Assembly (NCBI GenBank): GCA_036741775.1
Contig: DAINRQ010000029.1
Location: 3,042 to 67,041, forward strand
Reading direction: 5' to 3'
DNA from: JAJKIV01 sp036741775
GTDB taxonomy: Bacteria; Gemmatimonadota; Gemmatimonadetes; Gemmatimonadales; Gemmatimonadaceae
Length of the DNA stretch: 64,000 bases
The stretch's first letter is position 1. Each line of letters starts with the position of its first letter. Below, in pieces: positions 27,386 to 36,682 of the stretch. The notes beneath the pieces were generated by a model. It worked only from the letters and a program-made list of their open reading frames with translations, was not told the DNA's origin and searched no databases. A program made the translations under genes and the position numbers.

Positions 27386-30076
27386 ATGGAGCCCGGCCGG
27401 AAGCCGCCCGCGTGGCGACGCTACCTCAGGTTCTGGGGCGCCGACGTCGACGCGGACGTCGACGACGAGCTTCAGTTCCACCTCGACATGCGCGCGCGGG
27501 ACTACGAAGCGCGCGGACTCACCACGCGCGACGCCCGCGACGCGGCCGCCGAGCGGTTCGGCGATGTGCACGGCATTGGCGGCGCCCTGCGCGCCCACGA
27601 CCGGCGCCGCGAGCGCGAGCGCCAGAGAATCGAATACATGAGCGACCTCTCGAACGACCTCCACTACGGGCTCCGCGCGTTCGTCCGCGCGCCGGCATTC
27701 ACCGCCGTCGCGCTTCTCACGATCGCCCTCGGGATCGGCGCGACCACGGCGATCTTCAGCGTCGTCAACGCCGTCATCCTGCGGCCGCTCCCCTACCCCG
27801 AGGCCGACCGCATCATCCAGGTCTGGATGGACAACCGGCGCATGGGACTCGAGGAGGACGTCCACTCGTGGCCGAATTACGCCGACCTGCGTGATCAGAA
27901 CCGCGTCTTCTCGCACATGGCCGCGTACGCGACTGGCGGCTACAACATCACCGGCGGATGCCGCGAAGGCGAATGTGAGCCGCGGCGGGTCGCCGCGCTC
28001 TTTTCCACGTCCGACCTGTTCGATGTCTTACGCGTGGCGCCAGCCATGGGGCGCGGGTTCACCACCCAGGAGACCGTGCCCGGGAGTGATGCCGTCGTCA
28101 TCATCAGTCACGGCATCTGGACCGGCCTGTTCGGGGCCGACCGGAACATTCTCGGTCGCACGGTGCGATTGAATGGGCGTGAGCGAACCGTCATCGGCGT
28201 CCTCCCGCCGGGGTTCGCGTTCCCCAACCGCGACACCGACGTCTGGGTGCCGCTCGCGCTCGACGAGGATGCCAAGCAGGTCCGCGGCAGCTTCAGTTTT
28301 TCGTCCGTCGCTCGCCTCAAGCCCGGCATCGAATTCTCGCGCGCGGTCTCCGACCTGACGACTATCGCGGCGCGACTCGAGCAGCAGTACCCCGACGTCA
28401 ACCGCGAGTACGGGGTACACCTGGTGCCGCTCCCGGAACAGGTTGTTGGCCGAACGTTGCGCACGTCGCTCTGGGTCATGCTTGCTGCCGTCGGCGCCGT
28501 ACTGCTCATCGCCTGCGCCAACGTCGCCAACCTCATGTTGTCGCGCGCCGCCGTCCGCGAGCGCGAGATCAGCGTGCGCGTCGCGCTCGGTGCCGGACGG
28601 ACGCGACTGATCCGCCAGCTCCTCACCGAAAGCGTGCTCCTGTCGGTGGTCGGTGCCGCGTTAGGCATCGGGCTCACGTGGGGTGGACTGAGGGTGCTGA
28701 CGAGCCTCGCCCCGGCGGATATCCCGCGGCTCGATCAGGTCGGCATCGACCTCCGCGTCCTCGGCGTCGCCCTCGGCCTCGCGGTGCTGACCGGGATCGC
28801 GTTCGGACTGGTGCCGGCGCTGCAATCGTCCCGCGCGGCGGTCGGCAACGCGTTACGCGAGGGGATACGGGGCGGCACGAGCGGCCGCCGCGCACAACGG
28901 CTGCGTCGCACACTCGTCGCCGTGCAGATCGCGCTCGTCGTGGTGCTCCTGACCGGCGCGGGACTGCTCATCCGGAGCTTCGTCCACCTGCAGCGCGTGG
29001 ACCTCGGGTTCCGCCCGGACAACCTGCTCACCATGCGGCTGTCCCTCCCCGGCGCCAAGTACCAGACGCCGGAATCGCGCGTCGGCTTCTTCGACGCACT
29101 GCTCGAGCGCACTCGCCGGATCCCGGGCGTACAGGACGCCGGACTGATCGAGGACATCTTCCTGAGCGCCACGCCCACGTCTACGAGCTTCACCATCGAG
29201 GGGCGCGAGATGACGCTCGAGGAGCGGAGTGTGGAGGTGCCGCTCGACGCCGTGTCGTCCGACTACTTCAAGGTGATGGGCATCCCGCTCCGCGAGGGGC
29301 GCACGTTCACCGCGGCCGATAACCCGACGGCGCCCCAGGTCGTGATCATCAACGAGAACATGGCGCGCCGCTTCTGGCCTAACGAGAGCGCCGTCGGCAA
29401 GCGCTTCAAGTACGGCGGCCAGGACAGCCAGGCGCCCTGGATGACTGTCGTGGGCGTGGTCGGAGACATGCGCCGCACCGGGTTCGACGCCCCGGTGCGC
29501 TACGAAACGTTCCGCCCACACACCCAGCGCGCCGTCGGGTTCCTCACGCTCGTCGTCCGCACCGCGGCTGATCCACTCCGAGTCATGCCCGCGGTTCGCA
29601 CGGAGCTCAAGGCCATTGACCCCGAGCAGCCCGTCTACGAGATCGCATCGATGGACCAGATGCTGGGGTCAATGGTGGCGCAGCGTCGCTTCAGCATGGC
29701 GCTTCTCGCTACCTTCGCGTCGCTCGCGCTCGTGCTGGGCGTCGTGGGAGTGTACGGCGTCACGTCGTACCTCGTCGCCCAACGCACGCGCGAGGTGGGT
29801 GTGCGCCTCGCCCTCGGCGCACAGCCGGGTCAGGTGGTCCGCATGGTGGTCCGCCAGGGAATGGTCGTCGCCGCTGCCGGGCTGGCTGCGGGACTTGGAG
29901 GTGCCGTGGCAGCGGGGCGCCTCATGACCGGCCTGCTGTACGGCGTGAGCCCTCACGATCTGTGGACGCTGGCTGGCGTGACCGCGCTCATCGCGGTCGC
30001 AACGCTCGTGGCCAACTGGGTGCCAGCCCTCCGCGCGGCCCACGTCGACCCGCTCACCGCGTTGCGCAGCGAATGA
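27386..30076 (+). CDS. Orphan MacB/FtsX-type ABC permease (ADOP) with N-terminal prefix domain
   Basis: The 896-residue product has a soluble prefix of about 85 residues (DVDDELQFHLDMRARDYEAR, AAAERFGDVHGI). After it come a duplicated MacB layout: TM1 (FTAVALLTIALGIGATTAIF), a periplasmic domain, an FtsX core (LLIACANVANLMLSRAAVRE), a second TM/periplasmic unit and a final FtsX core (GVVGVYGVTSYLVAQRTREV). It has about eight membrane helices. No ATPase gene is nearby, as is normal for these orphan permeases of Acidobacteriota and Gemmatimonadota. It may export or sense an unknown compound. The ATG at 27386 gives the prefix domain. Confidence 0.93.
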   Translation: MEPGRKPPAWRRYLRFWGADVDADVDDELQFHLDMRARDYEARGLTTRDARDAAAERFGDVHGIGGALRAHDRRRERERQRIEYMSDLSNDLHYGLRAFVRAPAFTAVALLTIALGIGATTAIFSVVNAVILRPLPYPEADRIIQVWMDNRRMGLEEDVHSWPNYADLRDQNRVFSHMAAYATGGYNITGGCREGECEPRRVAALFSTSDLFDVLRVAPAMGRGFTTQETVPGSDAVVIISHGIWTGLFGADRNILGRTVRLNGRERTVIGVLPPGFAFPNRDTDVWVPLALDEDAKQVRGSFSFSSVARLKPGIEFSRAVSDLTTIAARLEQQYPDVNREYGVHLVPLPEQVVGRTLRTSLWVMLAAVGAVLLIACANVANLMLSRAAVREREISVRVALGAGRTRLIRQLLTESVLLSVVGAALGIGLTWGGLRVLTSLAPADIPRLDQVGIDLRVLGVALGLAVLTGIAFGLVPALQSSRAAVGNALREGIRGGTSGRRAQRLRRTLVAVQIALVVVLLTGAGLLIRSFVHLQRVDLGFRPDNLLTMRLSLPGAKYQTPESRVGFFDALLERTRRIPGVQDAGLIEDIFLSATPTSTSFTIEGREMTLEERSVEVPLDAVSSDYFKVMGIPLREGRTFTAADNPTAPQVVIINENMARRFWPNESAVGKRFKYGGQDSQAPWMTVVGVVGDMRRTGFDAPVRYETFRPHTQRAVGFLTLVVRTAADPLRVMPAVRTELKAIDPEQPVYEIASMDQMLGSMVAQRRFSMALLATFASLALVLGVVGVYGVTSYLVAQRTREVGVRLALGAQPGQVVRMVVRQGMVVAAAGLAAGLGGAVAAGRLMTGLLYGVSPHDLWTLAGVTALIAVATLVANWVPALRAAHVDPLTALRSE

Positions 30077-30117
30077 CATCGTGACACCATGGACCCGGTC
30101 CTGCCGGGCTCGGGCCC

Positions 30118-30570
30118 ATGGTGCTGTTCGACGACATCGGCGTCCTTCGCGACCGCGACCTCTGGCTCGAGTTGCGCGCGCGCCATCCCGCGAGCGTGCA
30201 CCCGGGGTGGGTTCCGGCGTACCACTTCGCCATGCGTCTCGACGGCGTCGAGCGCGCCGTTGGGCGACTCGGCCTCCGCGTCGGAAGCACGCACACCATC
30301 GAGCACTTCGCCGGCCACGTGGGGTACGAAGTCGTACCAGCCTACCGCGGCCACCGCCTCGCGGAGCGCTCCTGCCGGCTCGTGCTCCCCCTCGCGCGAC
30401 GGCACGGGTTTAGCGAGCTCTGGATCACTTGCAATCCCGACAACTGGCCGTCCCGCCGCACGTGCGAGCGGCTTGGCGCCCAGCTGGTCGAGATCGTCGA
30501 CGTGCCTGCCGATAGCGACGTCTATCGATTGGGCAGTGAGCAGAAGTGCCGGTATCGGCTCGCGTTGTGA
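30118..30570 (+). CDS. GNAT-family N-acetyltransferase
   Basis: The 150-residue product has the GNAT core: strand 4 and the acetyl-CoA loop in GHVGYEVVPAYRGHRLAERS, then a helix (CRLVLPLARRHGF) and the late block ELWITCNPDNWPSRRTCERL ending in GAQLVEIVDVP. The Q/RxxGxG/A loop reads AYRGHRLAE. The substrate is not identifiable. No strong Shine-Dalgarno precedes ATG 30118. Confidence 0.85.
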   Translation: MVLFDDIGVLRDRDLWLELRARHPASVHPGWVPAYHFAMRLDGVERAVGRLGLRVGSTHTIEHFAGHVGYEVVPAYRGHRLAERSCRLVLPLARRHGFSELWITCNPDNWPSRRTCERLGAQLVEIVDVPADSDVYRLGSEQKCRYRLAL

Positions 30571-30669
30571 TGGGTGCGTGCGACACATCGTAGCAAACAC
30601 CACGCTCCTCGTGCGCGTCCTGGGCTCTTTCGATAATTTCCGCCGAGCTCGCCAAGCCCCGTACCGTGA

Positions 30670-31944
30670 ATGTCGTCCTATAGCTCCACTTCGGATCTCT
30701 ACAGTTTGCTCGTCGACAGCATCCAGGACTACGCGATCTTTGTCCTCGATGCCACGGGACACGTCGTGAGCTGGAATCCCGGCGCACAGCGTATCAAGGG
30801 ATACGAGGCGTCGGAGATCATTGGGCGTCACTTCTCGGTCTTTTACCCGCCCGAGGATCTCGCGAAACCGGCGATCGAGCTCGAGGGCGCCGCCGCCACC
30901 GGTCGATTCGAGGATGAAGGCTGGCGACTCCGAAAGGACGGCACGCGGTTCTGGGCGAACGTGGTGATTACGGCGCTCCGTGCACCAGAAGGAGAGCTGG
31001 TCGGCTTCGCCAAGGTCACACGCGACCTCACGGAACGAATCAATGCGCAGCGCAAGGCGATCGAGGACGCACGCCGCCTTGCCTCCGAGGAGGCATTGCG
31101 CACCTCCGCCGAGATCCGCGCCCGCGAGCTCTCCTGGCTTCTCGAACGCCTGAGAGAACAGACCGAAGAGCTCGCGCGCCAGCGAGCCGAGGCTGATGCG
31201 GCCAACCGCACGAAAGGCGAGTTCCTCGCCGCGATGTCACACGAGTTCCGCACCCCCCTCAACGCCATCGCGGGCTACGTGGAGCTTCTCATGCTCGGAG
31301 TCCGCGGGGCGCTGACAGAAGCGCAGCGCGCGGACCTCGCGCGGATTCAGCGCAGCCAGCAGTACCTGCTCAGTCTCATCAATGACATCCTGAACTTCAG
31401 TCGGCTCGAGGCGGGGCACGTCACCTACAACATCGAACCGCTCTCGATAGCAGCAGTCATCGATAACGTCGTCGCCATGATTGCGCCACAAACAACGGCG
31501 AAAGCAATCGACTTTCGGCGCGTCCCGTGCCCGCCAGATATCCGCGCGCGTGGCGACGCATCGAAGGTAGAGCAGGTGTTGCTCAACCTGCTGTCGAACG
31601 CGGTGAAGTTCACACCGGAGAACGGCCGGGTGACGCTACGCTGTACCGCCGACCCCGACCGGATCCTCGTGCACGTCGAAGATACGGGAGTGGGGATCGC
31701 GGTCGATCGGCAGGCGGAGATCTTCGAGCCGTTCGTGCAACTCGACCGCACCCTACAAAGTCCGCGGGAGGGAGCTGGACTCGGCCTCGCGATCAGTCGC
31801 GACCTGGCTCGAGGTATGGGCGGCGAGCTCACGGTCGTCAGCGAGGTCGGTGCCGGATCCACGTTCACCCTGACCCTGCCGCGTGACGTCACCGCGACGC
31901 CATCCAACGGGTCAGCAAAGCAGCTGGTCGACGGCACACGTTAG
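30670..31944 (+). CDS. PAS-domain sensor histidine kinase
   Basis: The product has 424 residues and no TM segment. One PAS domain covers residues about 10-125 (YAIFVLDATGHVVSWNPGAQ, IIGRHFSVFYPPEDL). A coiled-coil linker (RLREQTEELARQRAEADAAN) leads to HisKA, with the phosphorylated His in MSHEFRTPLNAIAGY (about residue 193), and then the ATPase with LLNLLSNAVKFTPENG, DTGVGIAVDR and GAGLGLAISRDLA. It phosphorylates an unknown partner. No response regulator is adjacent, so it is an orphan kinase. Confidence 0.93.
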   Translation: MSSYSSTSDLYSLLVDSIQDYAIFVLDATGHVVSWNPGAQRIKGYEASEIIGRHFSVFYPPEDLAKPAIELEGAAATGRFEDEGWRLRKDGTRFWANVVITALRAPEGELVGFAKVTRDLTERINAQRKAIEDARRLASEEALRTSAEIRARELSWLLERLREQTEELARQRAEADAANRTKGEFLAAMSHEFRTPLNAIAGYVELLMLGVRGALTEAQRADLARIQRSQQYLLSLINDILNFSRLEAGHVTYNIEPLSIAAVIDNVVAMIAPQTTAKAIDFRRVPCPPDIRARGDASKVEQVLLNLLSNAVKFTPENGRVTLRCTADPDRILVHVEDTGVGIAVDRQAEIFEPFVQLDRTLQSPREGAGLGLAISRDLARGMGGELTVVSEVGAGSTFTLTLPRDVTATPSNGSAKQLVDGTR

Positions 31945-31966
31945 GAACGACGCGACGACCCTGACC

Positions 31967-32323
31967 GTGGCGCGCAGCTTTCTCGAGTCCACATTCCTCA
32001 ACACCCTGCCGACGTTTGCCGCCGAGTGGGACGCGCAGCGCCGAGCCTATCCGCCAGCCACTCGACCGTCGGACGCGGACTTTCTCGCGTCACTCCGCGC
32101 CCATGTCGTGGGGTTGCTCGCCGGAGGGCGAGTAGCCGAGACGTCGCGGTTCTTCTACGCGCTCGAGCGCATGCTCGGCGACGCCGACCCCGTTCTGCGG
32201 GACCTCCTGGAGCGTGACCTCATCGGGGACCTTGCCGCGGACTGTCGGTCCGCGGCAATCGACGCGCGTCGCGTGGAGCCGCACCTCGGACAGCGGACGC
32301 GCGCCAGCTGGCCAGGGTACTAG
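31967..32323 (+). CDS. Hypothetical protein, DUF7674-like
   Basis: About 118 residues, all-helical in appearance. PTFAAEWDAQRRAY near the N-terminus and FFYALERMLGDADPVLRDLL in the middle recall DUF7674 proteins, which occur beside toxin-immunity genes; this is from memory and weak. The GTG at 31967 was chosen because upstream codons in the frame run into the kinase gene. It follows the kinase by 22 bases on the same strand. Confidence 0.5.
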   Translation: MARSFLESTFLNTLPTFAAEWDAQRRAYPPATRPSDADFLASLRAHVVGLLAGGRVAETSRFFYALERMLGDADPVLRDLLERDLIGDLAADCRSAAIDARRVEPHLGQRTRASWPGY

Positions 32324-32356
32324 CTATCAGCGATCAGCTTCCCGATTTCCGACATC

Positions 32357-35083
32357 CTACTCCCGCAACGCAATCACCGGATCCACGCGCGTAGCCCTGA
32401 GCGCTGGAACGAGAGTCGCGAGTACGCCGGAGGCCCCGACGACCACGACGATCACCGCGTACGTCGGGAGGTCGGCAGCCGCAACGCCAAAAAGGAAACG
32501 TTGCAACAGGCGCGTCGCCGCGACGGCACCACCCACGCCAAGCGCCAGGCCGAGCGTGGTCAGTACCACGCCCTGTTTCGCCACCAGCGCTAGCACCGAC
32601 GCCGGCTGGGCGCCAATGGCCATCCGCACGCCGAACTCTCGCTTCCGCTGCGCGACGAGATACGCGAGCACGCCGTACACGCCTAACGCCGCGAGCAATG
32701 CCGCGCCGATCCCGAAACAGGCGAGCAGCGCCGTCAGGAATCGCGTGCTCGAGGTTGCTCGCCCGACCAGCTCGCGGCCGGTCGTCAACCCATAGATCGC
32801 GGTTGCCGGGTCGTCCTCCGTGATCACGCGCCGAATCGCTGGCACCGACTGCGCGGGCTCACCACGCGTCCGCACGACGATGACTGTGCCGCCACGCGAA
32901 AATCCCTGGTTGGTATCCAAGTAGAAGGCCGGACGCGCCGGCGCGTCGATGGCGTCGTACTTCACATCCGCGACGACGCCGATGACCTCCATGGGCGCCG
33001 AATCAGGCCCGCCGGACGCCACGCGCCGCCCGACCGCCGGCCTGTCGCGCCACAGGAGCCGCGCCGCCGCTTCGTTCACCATCACCGCGGTGCGCTCCCC
33101 GTCTGTGTCACGTGCGTCGAACGCCCGTCCCGCGCGGAGGGGGATCTGCATGGCCCGCAGGTAATCCCGCGAGATGACGTGCACCTCGATCGGTGGGAAT
33201 TCATCGCGTTCTACCGGGCGGCCATCCAGCTGCGTCAGGGGCATGAGCGAGCAGTCGCTCGCGAACGGCATGCAGTTGTGTGACCCGACCGCCTCGATGC
33301 CCGGTAGCGCGGCGATGCGCTCGAGCATCTCCGCCCGCCGGGCGGGCGTTGCGGACACCGAGTCGCCCCCCGAGAGCCGCATCATGAGAACGTGGTCGGC
33401 CGTAAACCCGACGTCACTCGCCAGCAGGGCGCGGAAGCTCCGGATCATGAGCCCCGCGCCCACGAGCAACGTCGTGGCGAGCGCCACCTGGCCGACGACG
33501 AGCGCGCGGCGTCCGCGCGCGCGTGTCGTGCCCCCACGATTCGCCGCGACCTTGATCAATTCCGCGACACTCGTGCGCGACGCCGCGAGCGCCGGCGCCG
33601 CCCCGAACAGCAGGCCGACCGCAACGGTCAGCGTCGTCACGAACGCCAGCACGCGCCAGTCCGGCGCGAGCGATACGCCCTGCAGGAGGTCCACGCTCCG
33701 GAGCAGCACGAAGTTCGGCGGCAGCGTCGGCCGAAGACGCGCGAGCGCCGTTGCGCCGCCGTACGCGATCAACACGCCCGGCAGCGCGCCGAGCACGGCG
33801 AGGACGATGCTTTCCGTGAGCATCTGCCTGACGAGTCGCCCCCGCCCGGCACCTAACGCAATGCGCACACCCAGCTCCGCCTCCCGTACCCGCGCCCGGG
33901 CAAGCAGGAGCCCCGCAATGTTCGCGCAGACGATGAGCATGACGCCGCCTACCGCGATCGACAGCACCGCGAGCAACGGACGGATCAACGGGTGCCGCCG
34001 CGACTCGGCGAACCCGATCGCGCCGCCACTCCATGTGGCCTGGCGCCGGCCGAACATGGGTGGGGGCAACGCCGCATTGATGTCACGGGCCGCGACGACG
34101 ACCTCGGCGTTCGCCGCCGCAACGGAAACACCGGGCCGCAGGCGCGCGACGACGGCACCCATTCCACCTTCGGGCTGCTCGCGCCGGCGCGGGCCCAGCT
34201 CGTTCACCGCCCGCATTGGCACCCACATCTCCGCCCCTTCACGGATCCCCGTGAAACTCGCCGGCATGACACCGACGATGGTAACGGGGATCTTGTCGAG
34301 CACAGCGGTGGTCCCGAGCACGGCCGAATCGGCGCCGAACTGCCGGCGCCAGAGCGGCTCCGACAGCACTGCGACGGCACCGGTCACCGACGGGACCGAG
34401 TCCGCTGGGCCGATGGTGCGCCCGAGCATCGCCCGCGTGCCCAGCGTTGGGAACAGGCTCGTTGTCACCAACTCGGCGCGTACTCGCTCGGCCGACCCGG
34501 AGGGCGTCGCACTCCCGGTCCGGCGGAGGTTGTACTCCTCCCAGGTCGAGAATCCCGCGTCGGCGAACGCCGGGACCATCTCGCGAAGACGCAGGTACTT
34601 CTGATACGTCCACGGCATCGAGTCCACGGCGAAGAACACGCCCGGCGCTACCGTCTGGAACGTGGTCACCAGCCTCCCGGGGTCGGGGAACGGGAGTGGC
34701 CGAAGCAGCATGACGTTCGCGAGCGTGAACACCGCCGTCGTCGCACCGATGCCTAACGCAAGTGACAGGAGCGCTACCGCCGTGAAGGCGGGCGACTTCG
34801 CGAGTGACCGCACGGCGTAGCGCGCGTCCTGCAGCGCGGCGTCAACCCAGCCGACCGCCATCACGTCGCCGGTCTCCTCACGCAGTCGGGACGCGTTGCC
34901 GAACTGGCGCCGGGCCGCCCAGTGTGCCTCGTCAGCCGGCATCCCCCTTGCCCGGTGCGACTCGGCTTTCATGTCGACGTGAAAGCGCATCTCCTCCGCG
35001 AGCTCGCGCTCGAATCGCTCGCGGTGCGCGTAGAACCGTGCGCGTCGCCATAGGGTGGCGAGCTGCTGAAAGAAACCCGGCAT
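32357..35083 (-). CDS. Orphan MacB/FtsX-type ABC permease (ADOP) with N-terminal prefix domain
   Basis: The 908-residue product has a prefix domain (RFERELAEEMRFHVDMKAES, AHWAARRQFGN). It continues as the duplicated MacB/FtsX architecture: SPAFTAVALLSLALGIGATT, LIVCANIAGLLLARARVREA, a second periplasmic unit and a terminal FtsX core (LAALGVYGVLAYLVAQRKRE). It has the same layout as the permease at 27386 and is likewise encoded after a PadR gene. No ATPase is nearby. Three CCTAACG octamers occur inside the gene. Confidence 0.93.
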   Translation of the reverse strand: MPGFFQQLATLWRRARFYAHRERFERELAEEMRFHVDMKAESHRARGMPADEAHWAARRQFGNASRLREETGDVMAVGWVDAALQDARYAVRSLAKSPAFTAVALLSLALGIGATTAVFTLANVMLLRPLPFPDPGRLVTTFQTVAPGVFFAVDSMPWTYQKYLRLREMVPAFADAGFSTWEEYNLRRTGSATPSGSAERVRAELVTTSLFPTLGTRAMLGRTIGPADSVPSVTGAVAVLSEPLWRRQFGADSAVLGTTAVLDKIPVTIVGVMPASFTGIREGAEMWVPMRAVNELGPRRREQPEGGMGAVVARLRPGVSVAAANAEVVVAARDINAALPPPMFGRRQATWSGGAIGFAESRRHPLIRPLLAVLSIAVGGVMLIVCANIAGLLLARARVREAELGVRIALGAGRGRLVRQMLTESIVLAVLGALPGVLIAYGGATALARLRPTLPPNFVLLRSVDLLQGVSLAPDWRVLAFVTTLTVAVGLLFGAAPALAASRTSVAELIKVAANRGGTTRARGRRALVVGQVALATTLLVGAGLMIRSFRALLASDVGFTADHVLMMRLSGGDSVSATPARRAEMLERIAALPGIEAVGSHNCMPFASDCSLMPLTQLDGRPVERDEFPPIEVHVISRDYLRAMQIPLRAGRAFDARDTDGERTAVMVNEAAARLLWRDRPAVGRRVASGGPDSAPMEVIGVVADVKYDAIDAPARPAFYLDTNQGFSRGGTVIVVRTRGEPAQSVPAIRRVITEDDPATAIYGLTTGRELVGRATSSTRFLTALLACFGIGAALLAALGVYGVLAYLVAQRKREFGVRMAIGAQPASVLALVAKQGVVLTTLGLALGVGGAVAATRLLQRFLFGVAAADLPTYAVIVVVVGASGVLATLVPALRATRVDPVIALRE

Positions 35084-35122
35084 GGACAGTCCTCGCGAAT
35101 ACGACGATAGAGTGCGGCTCGG

Positions 35123-35461
35123 TCAGGTGGTGCCGAGTACGCGCTGGATCGCCACCAGCAGGCGGTCGAACTCCGCGACCTCCTGCGCCAACTGCTTCTT
35201 GCCGAGCGGCGTGAGCTTGTAGTAGCGCGCGCGCCGCTTCGTCGGCGTCTGCCCCCACTCCGACGTCACCCACCCCTTGAGCTGCATGCGCTGCAGCGCG
35301 GGGTAGAGAGAGCCCTCCTCCACCTGCAACACATCCTGCGTGATCTGCTGGATGTGCTGGGCGATGCCGTAGCCGTGCATCGCGCTAAGAGAGAGCGTTT
35401 TCAGGATCAACATCTCGAGCGTGCCCGGGAGGAGCTCGCTCCGATCGGAGGCTCTTGCCAT
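35123..35461 (-). CDS. PadR-family transcriptional regulator
   Basis: The 112-residue winged-helix protein has the PadR landmarks LLPGTLEMLILKTLSLSAMH, HGYGIAQHIQQ, VEEGSLYPALQRMQLKGWV and ARYYKLTPLGKKQL. It precedes the permease at 35083 by 39 bases on the same strand and should repress that operon. An inverted repeat overlapping its own start codon (35458-35489) suggests autoregulation. Confidence 0.93.
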   Translation of the reverse strand: MARASDRSELLPGTLEMLILKTLSLSAMHGYGIAQHIQQITQDVLQVEEGSLYPALQRMQLKGWVTSEWGQTPTKRRARYYKLTPLGKKQLAQEVAEFDRLLVAIQRVLGTT

Positions 35462-35489
35462 AGATAGCCTATATGTAGTGTGTCTATGG
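35458..35489. promoter_or_regulatory. Candidate PadR operator
   Basis: CCATAGATA (35458-35466) and TGTCTATGG (35481-35489) form an inverted repeat matching at eight of nine bases, separated by 14 bases that include TATATGTAGTG. The left arm contains the PadR start codon. AT-rich dyads of this kind overlapping the promoter or start are typical PadR binding sites. The site is an inference from position and symmetry. Confidence 0.5.
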
Positions 35490-35651
35490 TAAGACGCCCG
35501 TCTCGCCGCTGTCAAGAGCGCCGCGACGTCGCCGCCAGGACTCGTTCCCGGTTCCCCCGATTTCGGTTCCCTCCGCCGCTGTCGGCGGCGATTCCCTATT
35601 CCCGATTCTTGCGCTTGCTTTCGGTCCAAGCACACAGCGGAGACCTGCCAC

Positions 35652-36602
35652 ATGCCGCGAGCGAAAAAGAAGAAGGCCGAGGCCCCCGCCGCGACCCGAG
35701 GGCTCGACGCACGCCGCCTGGCGAGCGCCACCCCCCCGACGAGCGTGGCGACGCTCGCACGGACCATCGAGGACGACGGCGGCTCCGCGCTCGCCGCCTA
35801 CCGCGACCCCCTCGGCGGCAACTGGCAGATTCTCGCCTCGCTCCCGATCGGTCGTGTGGAGCCCACGCCCTACCAGCGCGACCTGTCCGAGTCGCACGTC
35901 GAGCGGCTGGCCGTCGCGATCGACAAGCTCGATCGCTTCCTCGACCCCGTGATCGCGGTGCCTGCAGGCGGCGGCAAGTACTGGTCGCCTAACGGCTACC
36001 ACCGGCTCGGCGCCATGAAGCAGCTCGGCGCGAAGTCCATCGTCGCCATCGTCGTGCCCGAGCCCGAGGTCGCGCATCGCATCCTCCTGCTGAACACCGA
36101 GAAGGCGCACAACCTGCGCGAGCGCGCGCTCGAGGTGGCACGGCTGGCCGAGGCGCTGTCGGTGCTCGACGACCGCCCGGAGCGCGAGTTCGCCGTGGAG
36201 TTCGAGGAGGCCGCACTCGTGACGCTGGGGTTGTGCTACCAGCTCAACGGGCGCTTCGCCGGCGGGGCGTTCCACCCCATCCTCAAGCGCTGCGACAAGT
36301 TCCTCGGCTCGAAGCTGCCGAAGGCGCTCGAGACCCGTCGCGAGCGAGCTGGCAAGCTGCTCGAGCTGAACGAGGCGGTGAACGCGGCGGTGGCGTCGCT
36401 CAAGGAGAAGGGGTTCGAGAGTCCCTACCTCAAGGCGTTCGTCGTCGCGCGCATCAACCCGCTCCGCTTTCAGCGCAAGCCGACGGCCGATTTCGACGAG
36501 ACGATCGACAAGATGCTCGCGTCGGCTCGGCGCTTCGACCCGGGGCGGATCAAGGTCGATCAGGTCGCGCGGGCGGGCGGGCCGCCGGACGAGACGGGCT
36601 AG
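35652..36602 (+). CDS. Orphan ParB/Srx-fold protein
   Basis: The 316-residue product has a lysine-rich start (PRAKKKKAE) and a ParB N-terminal-type domain in residues about 65-145: PIGRVEPTPYQRDLSESHVE, then the C-motif region SPNGYHRLGAMKQLG in place of the usual GERR. The rest is helical without a recognised domain. No ParA gene or parS-like cluster is near, so it is not the main chromosome-segregation gene. It may be a regulator or a CTP-binding DNA protein. Confidence 0.75.
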   Translation: MPRAKKKKAEAPAATRGLDARRLASATPPTSVATLARTIEDDGGSALAAYRDPLGGNWQILASLPIGRVEPTPYQRDLSESHVERLAVAIDKLDRFLDPVIAVPAGGGKYWSPNGYHRLGAMKQLGAKSIVAIVVPEPEVAHRILLLNTEKAHNLRERALEVARLAEALSVLDDRPEREFAVEFEEAALVTLGLCYQLNGRFAGGAFHPILKRCDKFLGSKLPKALETRRERAGKLLELNEAVNAAVASLKEKGFESPYLKAFVVARINPLRFQRKPTADFDETIDKMLASARRFDPGRIKVDQVARAGGPPDETG

Positions 36603-36682
36603 CCAACCCGCGATCTTGACTTCACTTGGGCGTCGCCACCACTTACCATCCCCCGTTCCCCGCAGTCCCGTTACTTCCACGC

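Noticed and set aside
33174..34604. Open frame of 476 codons opposite a permease gene
   Set aside because: Composition is Arg/Ser/Thr-rich without domain pattern, and the permease on the other strand is intact.
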